This document shows, one piece after another, positions 1 to 6,111 of a stretch of 6,509 nt of DNA; position 1 is the first letter of the stretch, and each line of letters starts with the position of its first letter. Source of the DNA: Nitrososphaeraceae archaeon. GTDB taxonomy: Archaea; Thermoproteota; Nitrososphaeria; Nitrososphaerales; Nitrososphaeraceae. The position numbers and the translations under genes were made by a program. Under the pieces are notes generated by a model, which was given only the letters and a program-made list of their open reading frames with translations, ran no database searches and was not told the origin of the DNA. The DNA lies in contig JASHSN010000297.1 in NCBI GenBank assembly GCA_030038695.1, forward strand, positions 1 to 6,509. Direction: 5' to 3'.

Positions 1-240
1 AGCTATTATTAACAGACCAATTCCAATATTAGCGAAGCGTAATCGTCTGTAAGATGACGGTATAGCTATTCCGACAGATATCCTTTCAATCCCGACGACT
101 AGTAATATCACTGAAAGGATCAAAATAATTGTCAATATTGCAGGACCAATGTATGCTAAAATAACCAAGGATAAAACTATGCATATTCCGCCTAAAACAA
201 TCTGAAGAATCCTGAGCCAAGGTGGAGACTCCGTTTGCAT
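1..240 (-). CDS. DUF308/HdeD-like membrane protein, N-terminal part (truncated by window edge)
   Basis: The first 80 codons of a minus-strand gene are open from an ATG at 240 to the window edge with no stop, so the 3' part is missing. The peptide begins MQTESPPWLRILQIV. It has a short polar N-terminus, a first hydrophobic helix at about residues 9-29, a second at about 33-52 after an A-Y-I-G-P turn, an 'ERISVG' loop, a basic stretch (YRRLR, residues 64-68), and the start of a third helix at 71-80. Paired helices with G-I-x-x-I and P-x-x-L patterns fit the DUF308/HdeD family, usually near 180-200 residues with six helices; its molecular role in archaea is unknown. The start is well fixed: an in-frame TAA lies at 244-246, and a TATA box about 29 bases upstream suits a leaderless message. 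It is divergent from the MFS gene. The family call is by pattern and moderately sure. Confidence 0.72.
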   Translation of the reverse strand, partial: MQTESPPWLRILQIVLGGICIVLSLVILAYIGPAILTIILILSVILLVVGIERISVGIAIPSSYRRLRFANIGIGLLIIA

Positions 241-263
241 CGATTATACTATTTTCTAACTGG

Positions 264-274
264 CATTTATAAGG
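264..274 (-). promoter_or_regulatory. TATA box of the DUF308-like gene
   Basis: Read on the minus strand the sequence is CCTTATAAATG, a near-ideal archaeal TATA box. Its centre lies about 29 bases before the ATG at 240. In archaea transcription starts about 25-27 bases downstream of the box centre, which places the transcript start within a few bases of the ATG and predicts a leaderless mRNA. No Shine-Dalgarno sequence is visible, in agreement. Confidence 0.6.
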
Positions 275-419
275 ATTATTTAACTACATGAGATAGGAAG
301 CTCATTAAAGGATGCCTGTGGCATAAATCTTTAGAGATAGGACACCAAAAGAACATTCTACTCTTTGTAGACGTTCTGCTTCATAGAATAAGAGTAGTGC
401 AAATGAGCTACATGTCTCG

Positions 420-437
420 ATCAGAAACATTTCTGAT
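420..437. repeat. Perfect 8-base inverted repeat (possible operator)
   Basis: ATCAGAAA, a two-base spacer CA, then TTTCTGAT form a perfect palindrome with 8-base arms. A tight symmetric site of 18 bases is the size bound by a dimeric winged-helix or helix-turn-helix regulator. It lies 270 bases upstream of the MFS start, so it is not adjacent to that promoter, and only one copy was seen. It could equally be a chance hairpin. Confidence 0.3.
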
Positions 438-676
438 TTTGTGTATGGCAATCCTCTTATCAATTAATATTGGATGTATGTATTGTCTTTGTCTTTATTA
501 AAATATTGATCTAGAATACATTCCTAACCGAGACTCAGCACAAATACGCGCAAACAGTGAGACTTTATTCATGAAGAAGGTCAATTATTATGGATTACTA
601 AAAAGAAAATCTCATCTATTTAACTACGTCATAAAGGATTTTCTAGTCTTACCAAACTTACTTACGCTATGATAAT

Positions 677-685
677 CTTAAATAC
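677..685 (+). promoter_or_regulatory. TATA box of the MFS transporter gene
   Basis: The sequence CTTAAATAC is centred near 681, about 27 bases before the TTG at 708. That is the spacing expected if transcription begins at the start codon itself, so the mRNA should be leaderless. This supports TTG as the real start. A CGTCGA half-site directly follows the box at 685-690, and its inverse TCGACG lies at 711-716. Confidence 0.55.
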
Positions 686-716
686 GTCGAACACTGATCG
701 TTTCTAATTGTCGACG
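685..716. repeat. CGTCGA / TCGACG inverted pair around the MFS transcription start
   Basis: CGTCGA at 685-690 and TCGACG at 711-716 are perfect inverted hexamers separated by 20 bases. They sit just downstream of the TATA box and across the predicted start site, a position where a bound repressor would block polymerase. Drug-exporter genes are often controlled in this way, but no regulator gene is in the window. The hexamers are short and could be coincidental. Confidence 0.25.
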
Positions 717-2234
717 ACTCCGGATATTAGACCTCCTCCACCTTCAGAACAAATATCGTTTAGCGCGTGGAAAACTATTCTAATATTATCAGGTACTATT
801 GTGATTTTTCTCTATCTTAATACTGCTATGTCACCGGCTCTTCCAAGTATAGCTCAATACTTTGATATTTCTGATACTCTTGCATCTTGGGTGATGACGG
901 CATACATGGTTTGTGGAGCTGTCATGACTGTGATAATGGGGAAGTTGTCAGATCTAGTTGGAGCCAAGAAAATGCTAATGGTGATGATGGTATGTTTTAC
1001 TGTAGGAACTATCTTGGCACCTTTTGCTCATAACATATCCACTCTTCTTGCCCTTAGAGTACTTCAAGGAGTAGCTGTTGCGAGTACCCCAATTTCAACT
1101 AAACTAATAAGAGATCAGGTTCCAAAAACCAAATTTCCTGTTGGCATCAGTATTTATCTGTCAGCATATTCTGGCGGAATGGCACTAGGGGCCGTGCTAG
1201 GACCTGTTGTAGCCGCTGACGCAGGATGGCAAGGTAACTTCTACTTCATTGCACCTATTGCTGTCGTGTTGTCATTTGTATGCTGGAAGTTTATTCATAG
1301 TGATGAGACGAAGAAGATACATGAGCATGATCTCGAAACCCCGAGGGATATCCCTACTCAGGATAAGCGGGATAAAAAGCAACGTATAGACATCATGGGT
1401 ATTATAACACTGACTGTGACAATTGTCAGTTTTCTCATAGCAATAACATTCAGTGAATCAATTGTCACTAACTTACCAGCTTTTGTAGTTCCACTAGTTA
1501 TTGGAGTTATTTTTCTTGTACTTTTCATTATAGTAGAAAAGCGAACAAAATTACCATTGGTCAATTTGAAGTTAGCCTTTCATCCAGTAATTTTTACTGG
1601 GAACATCATGATGTTGATGTTTGGTATTTTACAATATTTCGTTATCACGGGCATACCACAGTTGGGATCTGCTCCTCCTCCTTCAGGATTAGGACTAGAC
1701 CCGCTAAAGGTGGGATTTCTGCAGCTGGCTTTCGGCTTATCGATGATGATCTTTGGGCCAGTTTTTGGATTGTTAGTCGCAAAAAGAAGGGGACTCAATC
1801 TGAAGTTGTTGATACCTGGAATTGTGATTACTGCCATCTCGTTTTTGCTGCTTTTGTTTTTCCACTCCACTTCACAAGCTATTAATGGTGCTCTATTTGT
1901 ATTTGGTATGGCCGGGGCGCTTTTACCAATGACATTGACCAATACGACTATTGCATTTACACCTAAAGAATATACTGGGATCGGTTCAGCCACTACGAAT
2001 ATGATGAGAATTATAGGAGGTGCAATAGGTCCTGTTCTGACAACTGTAATTCTAGCTTCTGCTACGATCTCTATTTCTGTGGAAAATGTTGAGAAAAGTT
2101 ACCCAAGCCCAGTCGCATTTAACATACTTTTTGGATTGGGAGTTGTAATGACAATTGCGTGTGTCTTCTTAGCTATCAGAATGAAACACCTCGCTACTAA
2201 GAAGACGCCCTTGACAGCCAAAGATGTGACATAA
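708..2234 (+). CDS. MFS transporter, 14-TM DHA2 (EmrB/QacA-type) drug/solute:H+ antiporter
   Basis: A 508-residue integral membrane protein that probably exports small molecules or drugs using the proton gradient; the substrate cannot be read from sequence. About 14 hydrophobic helices are visible: roughly 21-39, 58-78, 88-105, 110-129, 145-166, 174-193, 229-247, 258-276, 293-318, 333-356, 365-385, 391-412, 430-452 and 469-490. The polar loop 196-228, rich in Lys, Asp and Glu, is the central cytoplasmic loop. MFS motif A is GKLSDLVGAKKM (78-89), motif B is RVLQG (117-121), and the antiporter motif C is around GAVLGP (161-166), followed by the DHA2-like D-A-G-W-Q-G-N-F segment (171-178). A weaker motif A copy, GPVFGLLVAKRRG, begins at 350. 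The start is TTG: an in-frame TAA immediately precedes it, the next Met lies after helix 1, and a TATA box is 27 bases upstream. It ends in three consecutive in-frame stops (TAA TAA TAG). It is monocistronic and convergent with the methyltransferase. Confidence 0.92.
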   Translation: MSTTPDIRPPPPSEQISFSAWKTILILSGTIVIFLYLNTAMSPALPSIAQYFDISDTLASWVMTAYMVCGAVMTVIMGKLSDLVGAKKMLMVMMVCFTVGTILAPFAHNISTLLALRVLQGVAVASTPISTKLIRDQVPKTKFPVGISIYLSAYSGGMALGAVLGPVVAADAGWQGNFYFIAPIAVVLSFVCWKFIHSDETKKIHEHDLETPRDIPTQDKRDKKQRIDIMGIITLTVTIVSFLIAITFSESIVTNLPAFVVPLVIGVIFLVLFIIVEKRTKLPLVNLKLAFHPVIFTGNIMMLMFGILQYFVITGIPQLGSAPPPSGLGLDPLKVGFLQLAFGLSMMIFGPVFGLLVAKRRGLNLKLLIPGIVITAISFLLLLFFHSTSQAINGALFVFGMAGALLPMTLTNTTIAFTPKEYTGIGSATTNMMRIIGGAIGPVLTTVILASATISISVENVEKSYPSPVAFNILFGLGVVMTIACVFLAIRMKHLATKKTPLTAKDVT

Positions 2235-2285
2235 TAATAGACTAATATAATATGGAGCTTCTGATTAAAATCATGCTAGTGACAA

Positions 2286-2296
2286 TATTTTTATCC
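2286..2296 (+). terminator. Possible T-tract terminator after the MFS gene
   Basis: A run of five T residues within TATTTTTATCC lies about 55 bases after the MFS stop codon. Archaeal RNA polymerase can terminate at short T-rich tracts in the non-template strand without a hairpin. It lies in the gap between two convergent genes, where termination is expected. The tract is short, so this is weak. Confidence 0.25.
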
Positions 2297-2355
2297 TAAG
2301 CTATACACTTGAGATGGAATACCCTCTGAAGCAATACCTCTTTTCCCGATGTCAA

Positions 2356-3246
2356 TTAAATCAGATCTTCTTCATCGCCATGTAAATATGTGTCAATTTT
2401 CCCAGAAATTCGTTCTTCGGCGATTTTGATATACCCTTCCTCTATCTCAGTTCCGATATAGTTAACACCTAATCGACCACATGCTATTGCCGTATTGCCA
2501 ATACCCATGAATGGGTCATATACAAGCATATTTGGTTTAATCCCATGCAATTCTATACAACGCTGAGGAAGCTTTACCGGAAATACTGCAGGGTGAGGAC
2601 GACTTTCCTGAATCGTAAGATGCGGTATAAGCCATACATTCCCCCTGTCTCTTTTATCTCGTATCGCAGTTTTCCATCTTCCAATGTTTGTTTTGTCTTG
2701 ATAAGTAACACCCGCCCTCAGTTTGTCAATTTTTATATTCCCTGTCTTTGTAAAATGGAATATGTATTCATGAAGATTATTTAGGTACCGATCGCTGACT
2801 ATGGGGCTAAAATGACCTATTGATATATTGTCATTGTTGTTGCGAAGTCCATTATTTCTACCTATGTCTTCTGGATCAATAGAAACAGACTTTATCCAAT
2901 GAATGGTATTTTGAAGTTTATAATCAGCTTGCTTAAACCTCTCGAGTATCAAGAATGGTAACTGAGGATCGCGATTGCCTATATTCAGAAAAAATGAACC
3001 AGAGTCCTTCAGAACGGAGAAGCTTTTCACTGCAACGTTTTGTAACCAATCTAAATAGTCGCCTCTCTCTTTATTGTCATTATAAATCCCGTATTCCTTG
3101 TTTGTGTTGTATGGAGGAGATGTTACAATGACATCTATCAATATGCCTTGATCATTCATTTCCTGCATAAAACGAATGCAGTCCTCGTTGTAGATCTGAT
3201 TTGGTGTTATCTGTCTATTCAATTGATACACCCTTTTTCGTAACAT
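2356..3246 (-). CDS. Site-specific DNA methyltransferase, beta class (N4-cytosine or N6-adenine), solitary
   Basis: A 296-residue S-adenosylmethionine-dependent enzyme that methylates the exocyclic amine of a base in a specific DNA site. The catalytic motif IV is TSPPYN at residues 42-47, near the N-terminus. The AdoMet-binding motif I is DPFMGIGNT at 244-252, preceded by the conserved HPAVFPVKLPQRCI segment (218-231) that forms motif X. The order IV, target-recognition region, X, I is that of the beta class. SPPY is most common in N4-cytosine enzymes but also occurs in N6-adenine ones. Residues 120-210 are probably the target-recognition region; the recognition site cannot be deduced. Length is normal and all motifs are intact. 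No restriction endonuclease is adjacent, so it looks solitary. The ATG at 3246 lies 28 bases inside a transposase remnant. GTG (3231) or TTG (3222) are alternative starts, since family similarity only begins around NQIYNEDC (residues 16-23). Confidence 0.88.
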   Translation of the reverse strand: MLRKRVYQLNRQITPNQIYNEDCIRFMQEMNDQGILIDVIVTSPPYNTNKEYGIYNDNKERGDYLDWLQNVAVKSFSVLKDSGSFFLNIGNRDPQLPFLILERFKQADYKLQNTIHWIKSVSIDPEDIGRNNGLRNNNDNISIGHFSPIVSDRYLNNLHEYIFHFTKTGNIKIDKLRAGVTYQDKTNIGRWKTAIRDKRDRGNVWLIPHLTIQESRPHPAVFPVKLPQRCIELHGIKPNMLVYDPFMGIGNTAIACGRLGVNYIGTEIEEGYIKIAEERISGKIDTYLHGDEEDLI

Positions 3247-3724
3247 TGTCGTATTTTGGCGTTCTCAATCACAGTTTCCCACTTATTCTGTCCCTCAATA
3301 ATAATCCCGCATTTCTCAGCAAATGTCTTGCCATTTAATACTTCATGTGGTCTGAAATAATTGTGATATAGTTGATATCCTGGTAGAATCGCTGTGCGTT
3401 GAATTTTTAGACCTAGCATTACTTTCTCTATGTCTCTCACTTCTCCATTCATTCTCTCCATTTTGTTATTATTGTGGTCACCTTGCAGACGAATATGTGA
3501 GATATGCCTAGTTCTTGGATTTCATATTGTAAAAATTCCTTCGTGAAAGACTTATGAAACTTTGGCGCACCGTCTGTCATGAATGTGTTAGGTCTCTTGT
3601 TAGCCAATTCTCTTGCGTTTATAAGCAATGGTACCGTATTCAAATGATGGGAAGTATATGAGGATTTAATCGTATTCTTTCGTTCATAGAAATTAAGAAT
3701 ATGCAGAAAGGCACGATATCCCAT
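3219..3724 (-). pseudogene. Decayed IS6-like DDE transposase, C-terminal part, frameshifted
   Basis: Two overlapping frames together encode the C-terminal half of an IS6-type DDE transposase. The upstream frame (3724 to about 3494) gives VPLLINARELANKRPNTF followed by TDGAP, whose Asp is the second catalytic residue. After ELGISHI the frame must shift by two bases at 3492-3493 to continue as RLQGDHNNNK then MERMNGEVRD, which carries the catalytic Glu, and then YHNYFRPHEVLNGKT and EGQNKW, the usual end of the family. Upstream of about residue 22 of the first frame the similarity fades; an in-frame TGA precedes the ATG at 3724 and the segment with the first catalytic Asp is not found. The gene is therefore both truncated or eroded at the 5' end and frameshifted, and should be inactive. 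I found no convincing terminal inverted repeats or target duplication. Its 3' end overlaps the methyltransferase start by 28 bases. Confidence 0.85.
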
Positions 3725-4080
3725 TCAGAGACAGAAATAAGATACACAATAATATGGAACAAGCGAAACAGTTGATAGAATATAGGATAGAAAATATGAA
3801 AGGAGGCAGTGCATCCGACGATACTTAACAGCTAGTTATCCAACGTTAACTTCACAGAACGCTCTTTTGTATCTATCTTGAGAATGCAGCATAATACATA
3901 CTGACGGACAGATGTTGAGATATGAGACACATTATTTCAAACAGTAATTAACATTAGCTTTTCAATGTCTCGGTCCTATGTACCAACATGAGTCAATTAT
4001 AGAGGAAATATGCATCAGTCTAACAATCTTTCTACCACAGGTTTATTATACTAGCAACAATTTAGTTTAATCGTATAATA
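3725..4080. other. Intergenic region, 356 bases, probably eroded mobile-element sequence
   Basis: This stretch lies between the transposase remnant and the DUF1622 gene. The segment nearest 3725 is where the missing N-terminal half of the transposase would be expected, but translation in all three minus frames gives hydrophobic sequence broken by stops, with no catalytic D-E-T motif. A 30-codon ORF at 3978-4070 has no supporting signals. The only element I support is an A/T-rich box at 4042-4050. Confidence 0.5.
4042..4050 (+). promoter_or_regulatory. Possible TATA box of the DUF1622 gene
   Basis: TTTATTATA is centred near 4046. It would direct transcription from about 4072, leaving a leader of roughly 9 bases to the GTG at 4081 or about 20 to the ATG at 4093. 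The fit is less exact than for the other promoters in the window, and no SD sequence precedes either start. Confidence 0.35.
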
Positions 4081-4428
4081 GTGCAACTTCCCATGACCCC
4101 TGAAGACCTACTCAAGCCTTTCTTAGGATCTCTAGCGTTTGGGATAGATATCGCGGTAGGAGTAGTAATAGCAATATCCGTTATACGTGGATTCATTATG
4201 TATGTACGGCTATTACGGAGATCTCCGCTAGAGCAAAGTAGGGAAGAAGAAGGCATAAAGCAATACGTAGGAAATGGTCTGATCCTTGCACTAGACCTAG
4301 AAGTAGGTAGCGATATTATACAGACGATACTAGCCCCATCAGAATCAGATCTAATATCGCTTATTGTCATTGTAGCAATAAGGATAACACTTAGTTGGTC
4401 GTTGTCAAGGGATATCAAGAAAAACTGA
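4081..4428 (+). CDS. DUF1622 family small membrane protein
   Basis: A 115-residue (111 from the later start) membrane protein of unknown function. Three helices are visible: about 17-41, 64-85 and 89-108. They are separated by a charged cytoplasmic-type loop, RLLRRSPLEQSREEEG (43-58). The conserved part is the second half: a short helix with LILALDLEVGSDIIQTILAP (67-86), then a polar turn, SESD, and a last helix ending in an R-x-x-L-x-W-S-L-x-R pattern. This layout, a helix ending in D-I-x-x-T-I-x-A-P and a final helix with I-R-I-x-L, is characteristic of DUF1622, whose members are about 110-130 residues. The start is uncertain: GTG at 4081 gives MQLPMTPEDL, while ATG at 4093 gives MTPEDL and is equally plausible. 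An in-frame TAG lies at 4063-4065. The complementary strand is also open but encodes nothing family-like. It may be co-transcribed with the small ORF at 4504. Confidence 0.8.
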   Translation: MQLPMTPEDLLKPFLGSLAFGIDIAVGVVIAISVIRGFIMYVRLLRRSPLEQSREEEGIKQYVGNGLILALDLEVGSDIIQTILAPSESDLISLIVIVAIRITLSWSLSRDIKKN

Positions 4429-4491
4429 TGTAAAAACAGGCAAGGGTGTGTTATCCATATGGGAGCGTACCGAGACAACGAAAAGAATCAT

Positions 4492-4497
4492 AGGTGA
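4492..4497 (+). promoter_or_regulatory. Shine-Dalgarno match before a 40-residue ORF
   Basis: AGGTGA matches six bases of the sequence complementary to the archaeal 16S rRNA 3' end (GGAGGTGATC). It ends six bases before the ATG at 4504, an ideal spacing. Other genes here appear to lack SD sequences, as expected for leaderless transcripts; an SD would make sense for a second cistron behind the DUF1622 gene. Confidence 0.3.
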
Positions 4498-4503
4498 AAT
4501 TAA

Positions 4504-4626
4504 ATGAGGATTCCGTATTATTGTCCATATGTGATCAACGTTAGACAAGACGGTGTAATCGAGATTCATATCAGGGGAAGGCACCCTGATAATTTGTACT
4601 TTTCATCAATTTTCGTTCATTCATAG
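4504..4626 (+). CDS. Possible small protein of 40 residues, unrecognised
   Basis: An ATG-started frame of 40 codons ending at TAG, 75 bases after the DUF1622 stop and 87 bases before the patatin start. The peptide begins MRIPYYCPYVINVRQDG and ends in a hydrophobic, aromatic tail with NLYFSSIFV. It has no transmembrane helix of full length and only one Cys, so no zinc site. I recognise no family. The reasons to list it are the AGGTGA sequence six bases upstream and its position as a possible second cistron. Against it: a frame this short arises by chance often in A/T-rich DNA, and codon use cannot be judged on 40 codons. No TATA box sits about 26 bases before it, so it would depend on read-through from the DUF1622 promoter. 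Confidence 0.22.
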   Translation: MRIPYYCPYVINVRQDGVIEIHIRGRHPDNLYFSSIFVHS

Positions 4627-4679
4627 CAACACGACAATCTTAGTAACACCGAATAGATTCACTAACTTAATATCGCTCC

Positions 4680-4692
4680 AAAATATAATAAC
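4680..4692 (+). promoter_or_regulatory. TATA box of the patatin-like gene
   Basis: AAAATATAATAAC is centred near 4685, about 28 bases before the ATG at 4714. The spacing predicts transcription starting at or within a few bases of the ATG, giving a leaderless mRNA. No SD sequence is present between box and start. Confidence 0.6.
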
Positions 4693-4713
4693 ATCTTCTT
4701 TCACCTAGATCAT

Positions 4714-6111
4714 ATGACAAAGGTACCAGATGGTCAAAGAGCATTAGTGCTACAAGGTGGGGGTTCACTTGGTGCATATGAAGCAGGGGCCTACCAAGCA
4801 ATATATGAAAGAATCACCAAAACAGACAGAGAAAAAGGAGAAAATAATAAACCATTTCTAAATATAGTTGCTGGAACATCAATAGGTGCGATCAATGCTG
4901 CAATAATTGTAAGCTATGTAGTAGAGAATAATACATGGGAGGGCTCTGCAGAAAGATTAAACGACTTCTGGGAGTATCTATCAAAGGAATCATCATTTGA
5001 GCAGATGCCGGGCCTTATGGCTTGGTGGGATTATTTGCATAACAACGTTCATAGTGGAATTGCCTCTGGTGAGTCTGCAAGAAGATATTATTCAGCAAAG
5101 GAATTCGCAATTACAGGAGTGCCTTCAGTTTTTTCCCCTTTAATGCCAGTAATTGATGCTAGATTTTTTGATCTCCAAAACATATGGTACCGCTTTAATA
5201 GTGGACCATTAAAGAGAAGTTTAGAGAGATTCGCAAAATTTCCCATAGCAACAAGTTTTGATGACAAATCATCGTTGCCCCAACCAAGACTCTTACTAGT
5301 GAGTGTTGACGTCGCAGAAGGAGCAGCTGTAACATTTGATAGTTACGAAACAGAAGACGGTTCGCGAAAATCCGAATATGGAAAATACATCGTCCAGAAC
5401 GGGAAAGAAGTGGGACATAAACATATTATAAGATACAACGATGGAATTACATCAGAACACGTTATCGCAAGTGCGTCCGTACCTATCAATTATGATTATA
5501 CCACTTTGGAAGTTGAAAGCTATAATGGGAATACATCTAATTATGAAAAGAATATCCGTTATTTTTGGGATGGCGGAATAATGAGTAATACTCCATTGAC
5601 ACAGCTTGTTAGACTGCACCGTCTCTACTGGTTGAAGGTCAAGGGATTGAGGGACACTGTTCCGAGGCTGGATATTGGTATAGTCAACGTCCATCCAGTT
5701 AGACAAGATGCAATTCCTTTGGATCATGATGGTGTCATAAACAGAAATAATGACATAACCTTTTCAGACAGAACTGAACGAGAGCAAGAGGCTTTGTTAC
5801 TTGCCTCAGACTATGTCGATCTGGCAAGGGAGTTGATAAGTATTGCAAAGAATCATGGAGCAAAAGAGAATATCATAAATAATTTATTGAATAGTAAAAC
5901 TATGAACCATGGCCTAGCAATGAAACCTAGAAAATATTCTGATATCCTTGTAGGACAATGTGAAATAGGAAATATAATAAGAGTAAATCGTAAGAACGAT
6001 CAACACACAATATCAGATAAAGTATTTGACTTTTCGCGCAAAACGATTAAGGAGTTAAGAGAAAGCGGGTATAACAATACCATGGATCTTAGTGATGTGG
6101 AATTTAGTTAG
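4714..6111 (+). CDS. Patatin-like phospholipase/acyl hydrolase with DUF3734-like C-terminal part
   Basis: A 465-residue cytosolic serine hydrolase of the patatin family, which cleaves acyl esters of phospholipids or other lipids. No signal peptide or membrane helix is apparent. The oxyanion-hole glycine loop is QGGGSLGAYEAGA (14-26). The nucleophile elbow is GTSIG (54-58) with Ser56. The catalytic Asp is in W-D-G-G (Asp286), followed by SNTPL (291-295). ASASVP (252-257) is the conserved A-S-x-x-x-P segment preceding it. All catalytic elements are intact, so the enzyme should be active. Residues 330-465 extend beyond the core domain. They end in KVFDFSRKTIKELRESGYNN (436-455), resembling the D-F-S-R-x-T / G-Y-x-D ending I recall from DUF3734-bearing bacterial patatins. 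The start is the ATG with a TATA box 28 bases upstream and the usual short run into R-A-L-V-L-Q-G-G-G. It is transcribed alone, and its physiological substrate is unclear. Confidence 0.92.
   Translation: MTKVPDGQRALVLQGGGSLGAYEAGAYQAIYERITKTDREKGENNKPFLNIVAGTSIGAINAAIIVSYVVENNTWEGSAERLNDFWEYLSKESSFEQMPGLMAWWDYLHNNVHSGIASGESARRYYSAKEFAITGVPSVFSPLMPVIDARFFDLQNIWYRFNSGPLKRSLERFAKFPIATSFDDKSSLPQPRLLLVSVDVAEGAAVTFDSYETEDGSRKSEYGKYIVQNGKEVGHKHIIRYNDGITSEHVIASASVPINYDYTTLEVESYNGNTSNYEKNIRYFWDGGIMSNTPLTQLVRLHRLYWLKVKGLRDTVPRLDIGIVNVHPVRQDAIPLDHDGVINRNNDITFSDRTEREQEALLLASDYVDLARELISIAKNHGAKENIINNLLNSKTMNHGLAMKPRKYSDILVGQCEIGNIIRVNRKNDQHTISDKVFDFSRKTIKELRESGYNNTMDLSDVEFS

Larger units (their letters stand above)
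241..707. other. 467-base divergent intergenic region
   Basis: This gap separates the divergent DUF308-like and MFS genes. It holds a TATA box at each end (264-274 minus, 677-685 plus), an 18-base palindrome at 420-437, an 11-base direct repeat TATTTAACTAC at 277-287 and 617-627, and an inverted CGTCGA/TCGACG pair around the MFS start. A 32-codon hydrophobic ORF lies at 403-501 but has no TATA box or SD sequence at the right place, so I do not call it a gene. I see no tRNA or rRNA. Confidence 0.6.

Noticed and set aside
1358..1993. Two minus-strand frames (1358-1564 and 1580-1993) inside the MFS gene
   Set aside because: They are antisense shadows of hydrophobic transporter codons; the MFS frame has all family motifs.
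2545..2784. 79-residue plus-strand frame
   Set aside because: It lies wholly antisense within the methyltransferase gene, whose motifs are intact; the peptide resembles no family.
3978..4070. 30-codon plus-strand frame before the DUF1622 gene
   Set aside because: No TATA box or SD sequence at a proper distance, no recognisable sequence, and a length expected by chance.
3205..4460. Possible terminal inverted repeats of the insertion sequence (TTGATACACCC near 3222 against AAGGGTGTGTTATCC near 4442)
   Set aside because: The match needs gaps, and the second copy lies beyond the unrelated DUF1622 gene, so it is not a convincing element end.
4062..4478. 138-residue minus-strand frame opposite the DUF1622 gene
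   Set aside because: The plus strand matches DUF1622 in helix layout and conserved segments, while the antisense product is Ser/Thr/Ile-rich with no domain pattern.
5452..5727. 91-residue minus-strand frame inside the patatin gene
   Set aside because: It is antisense to the catalytic Asp region of an intact patatin, with no promoter and no recognisable features.
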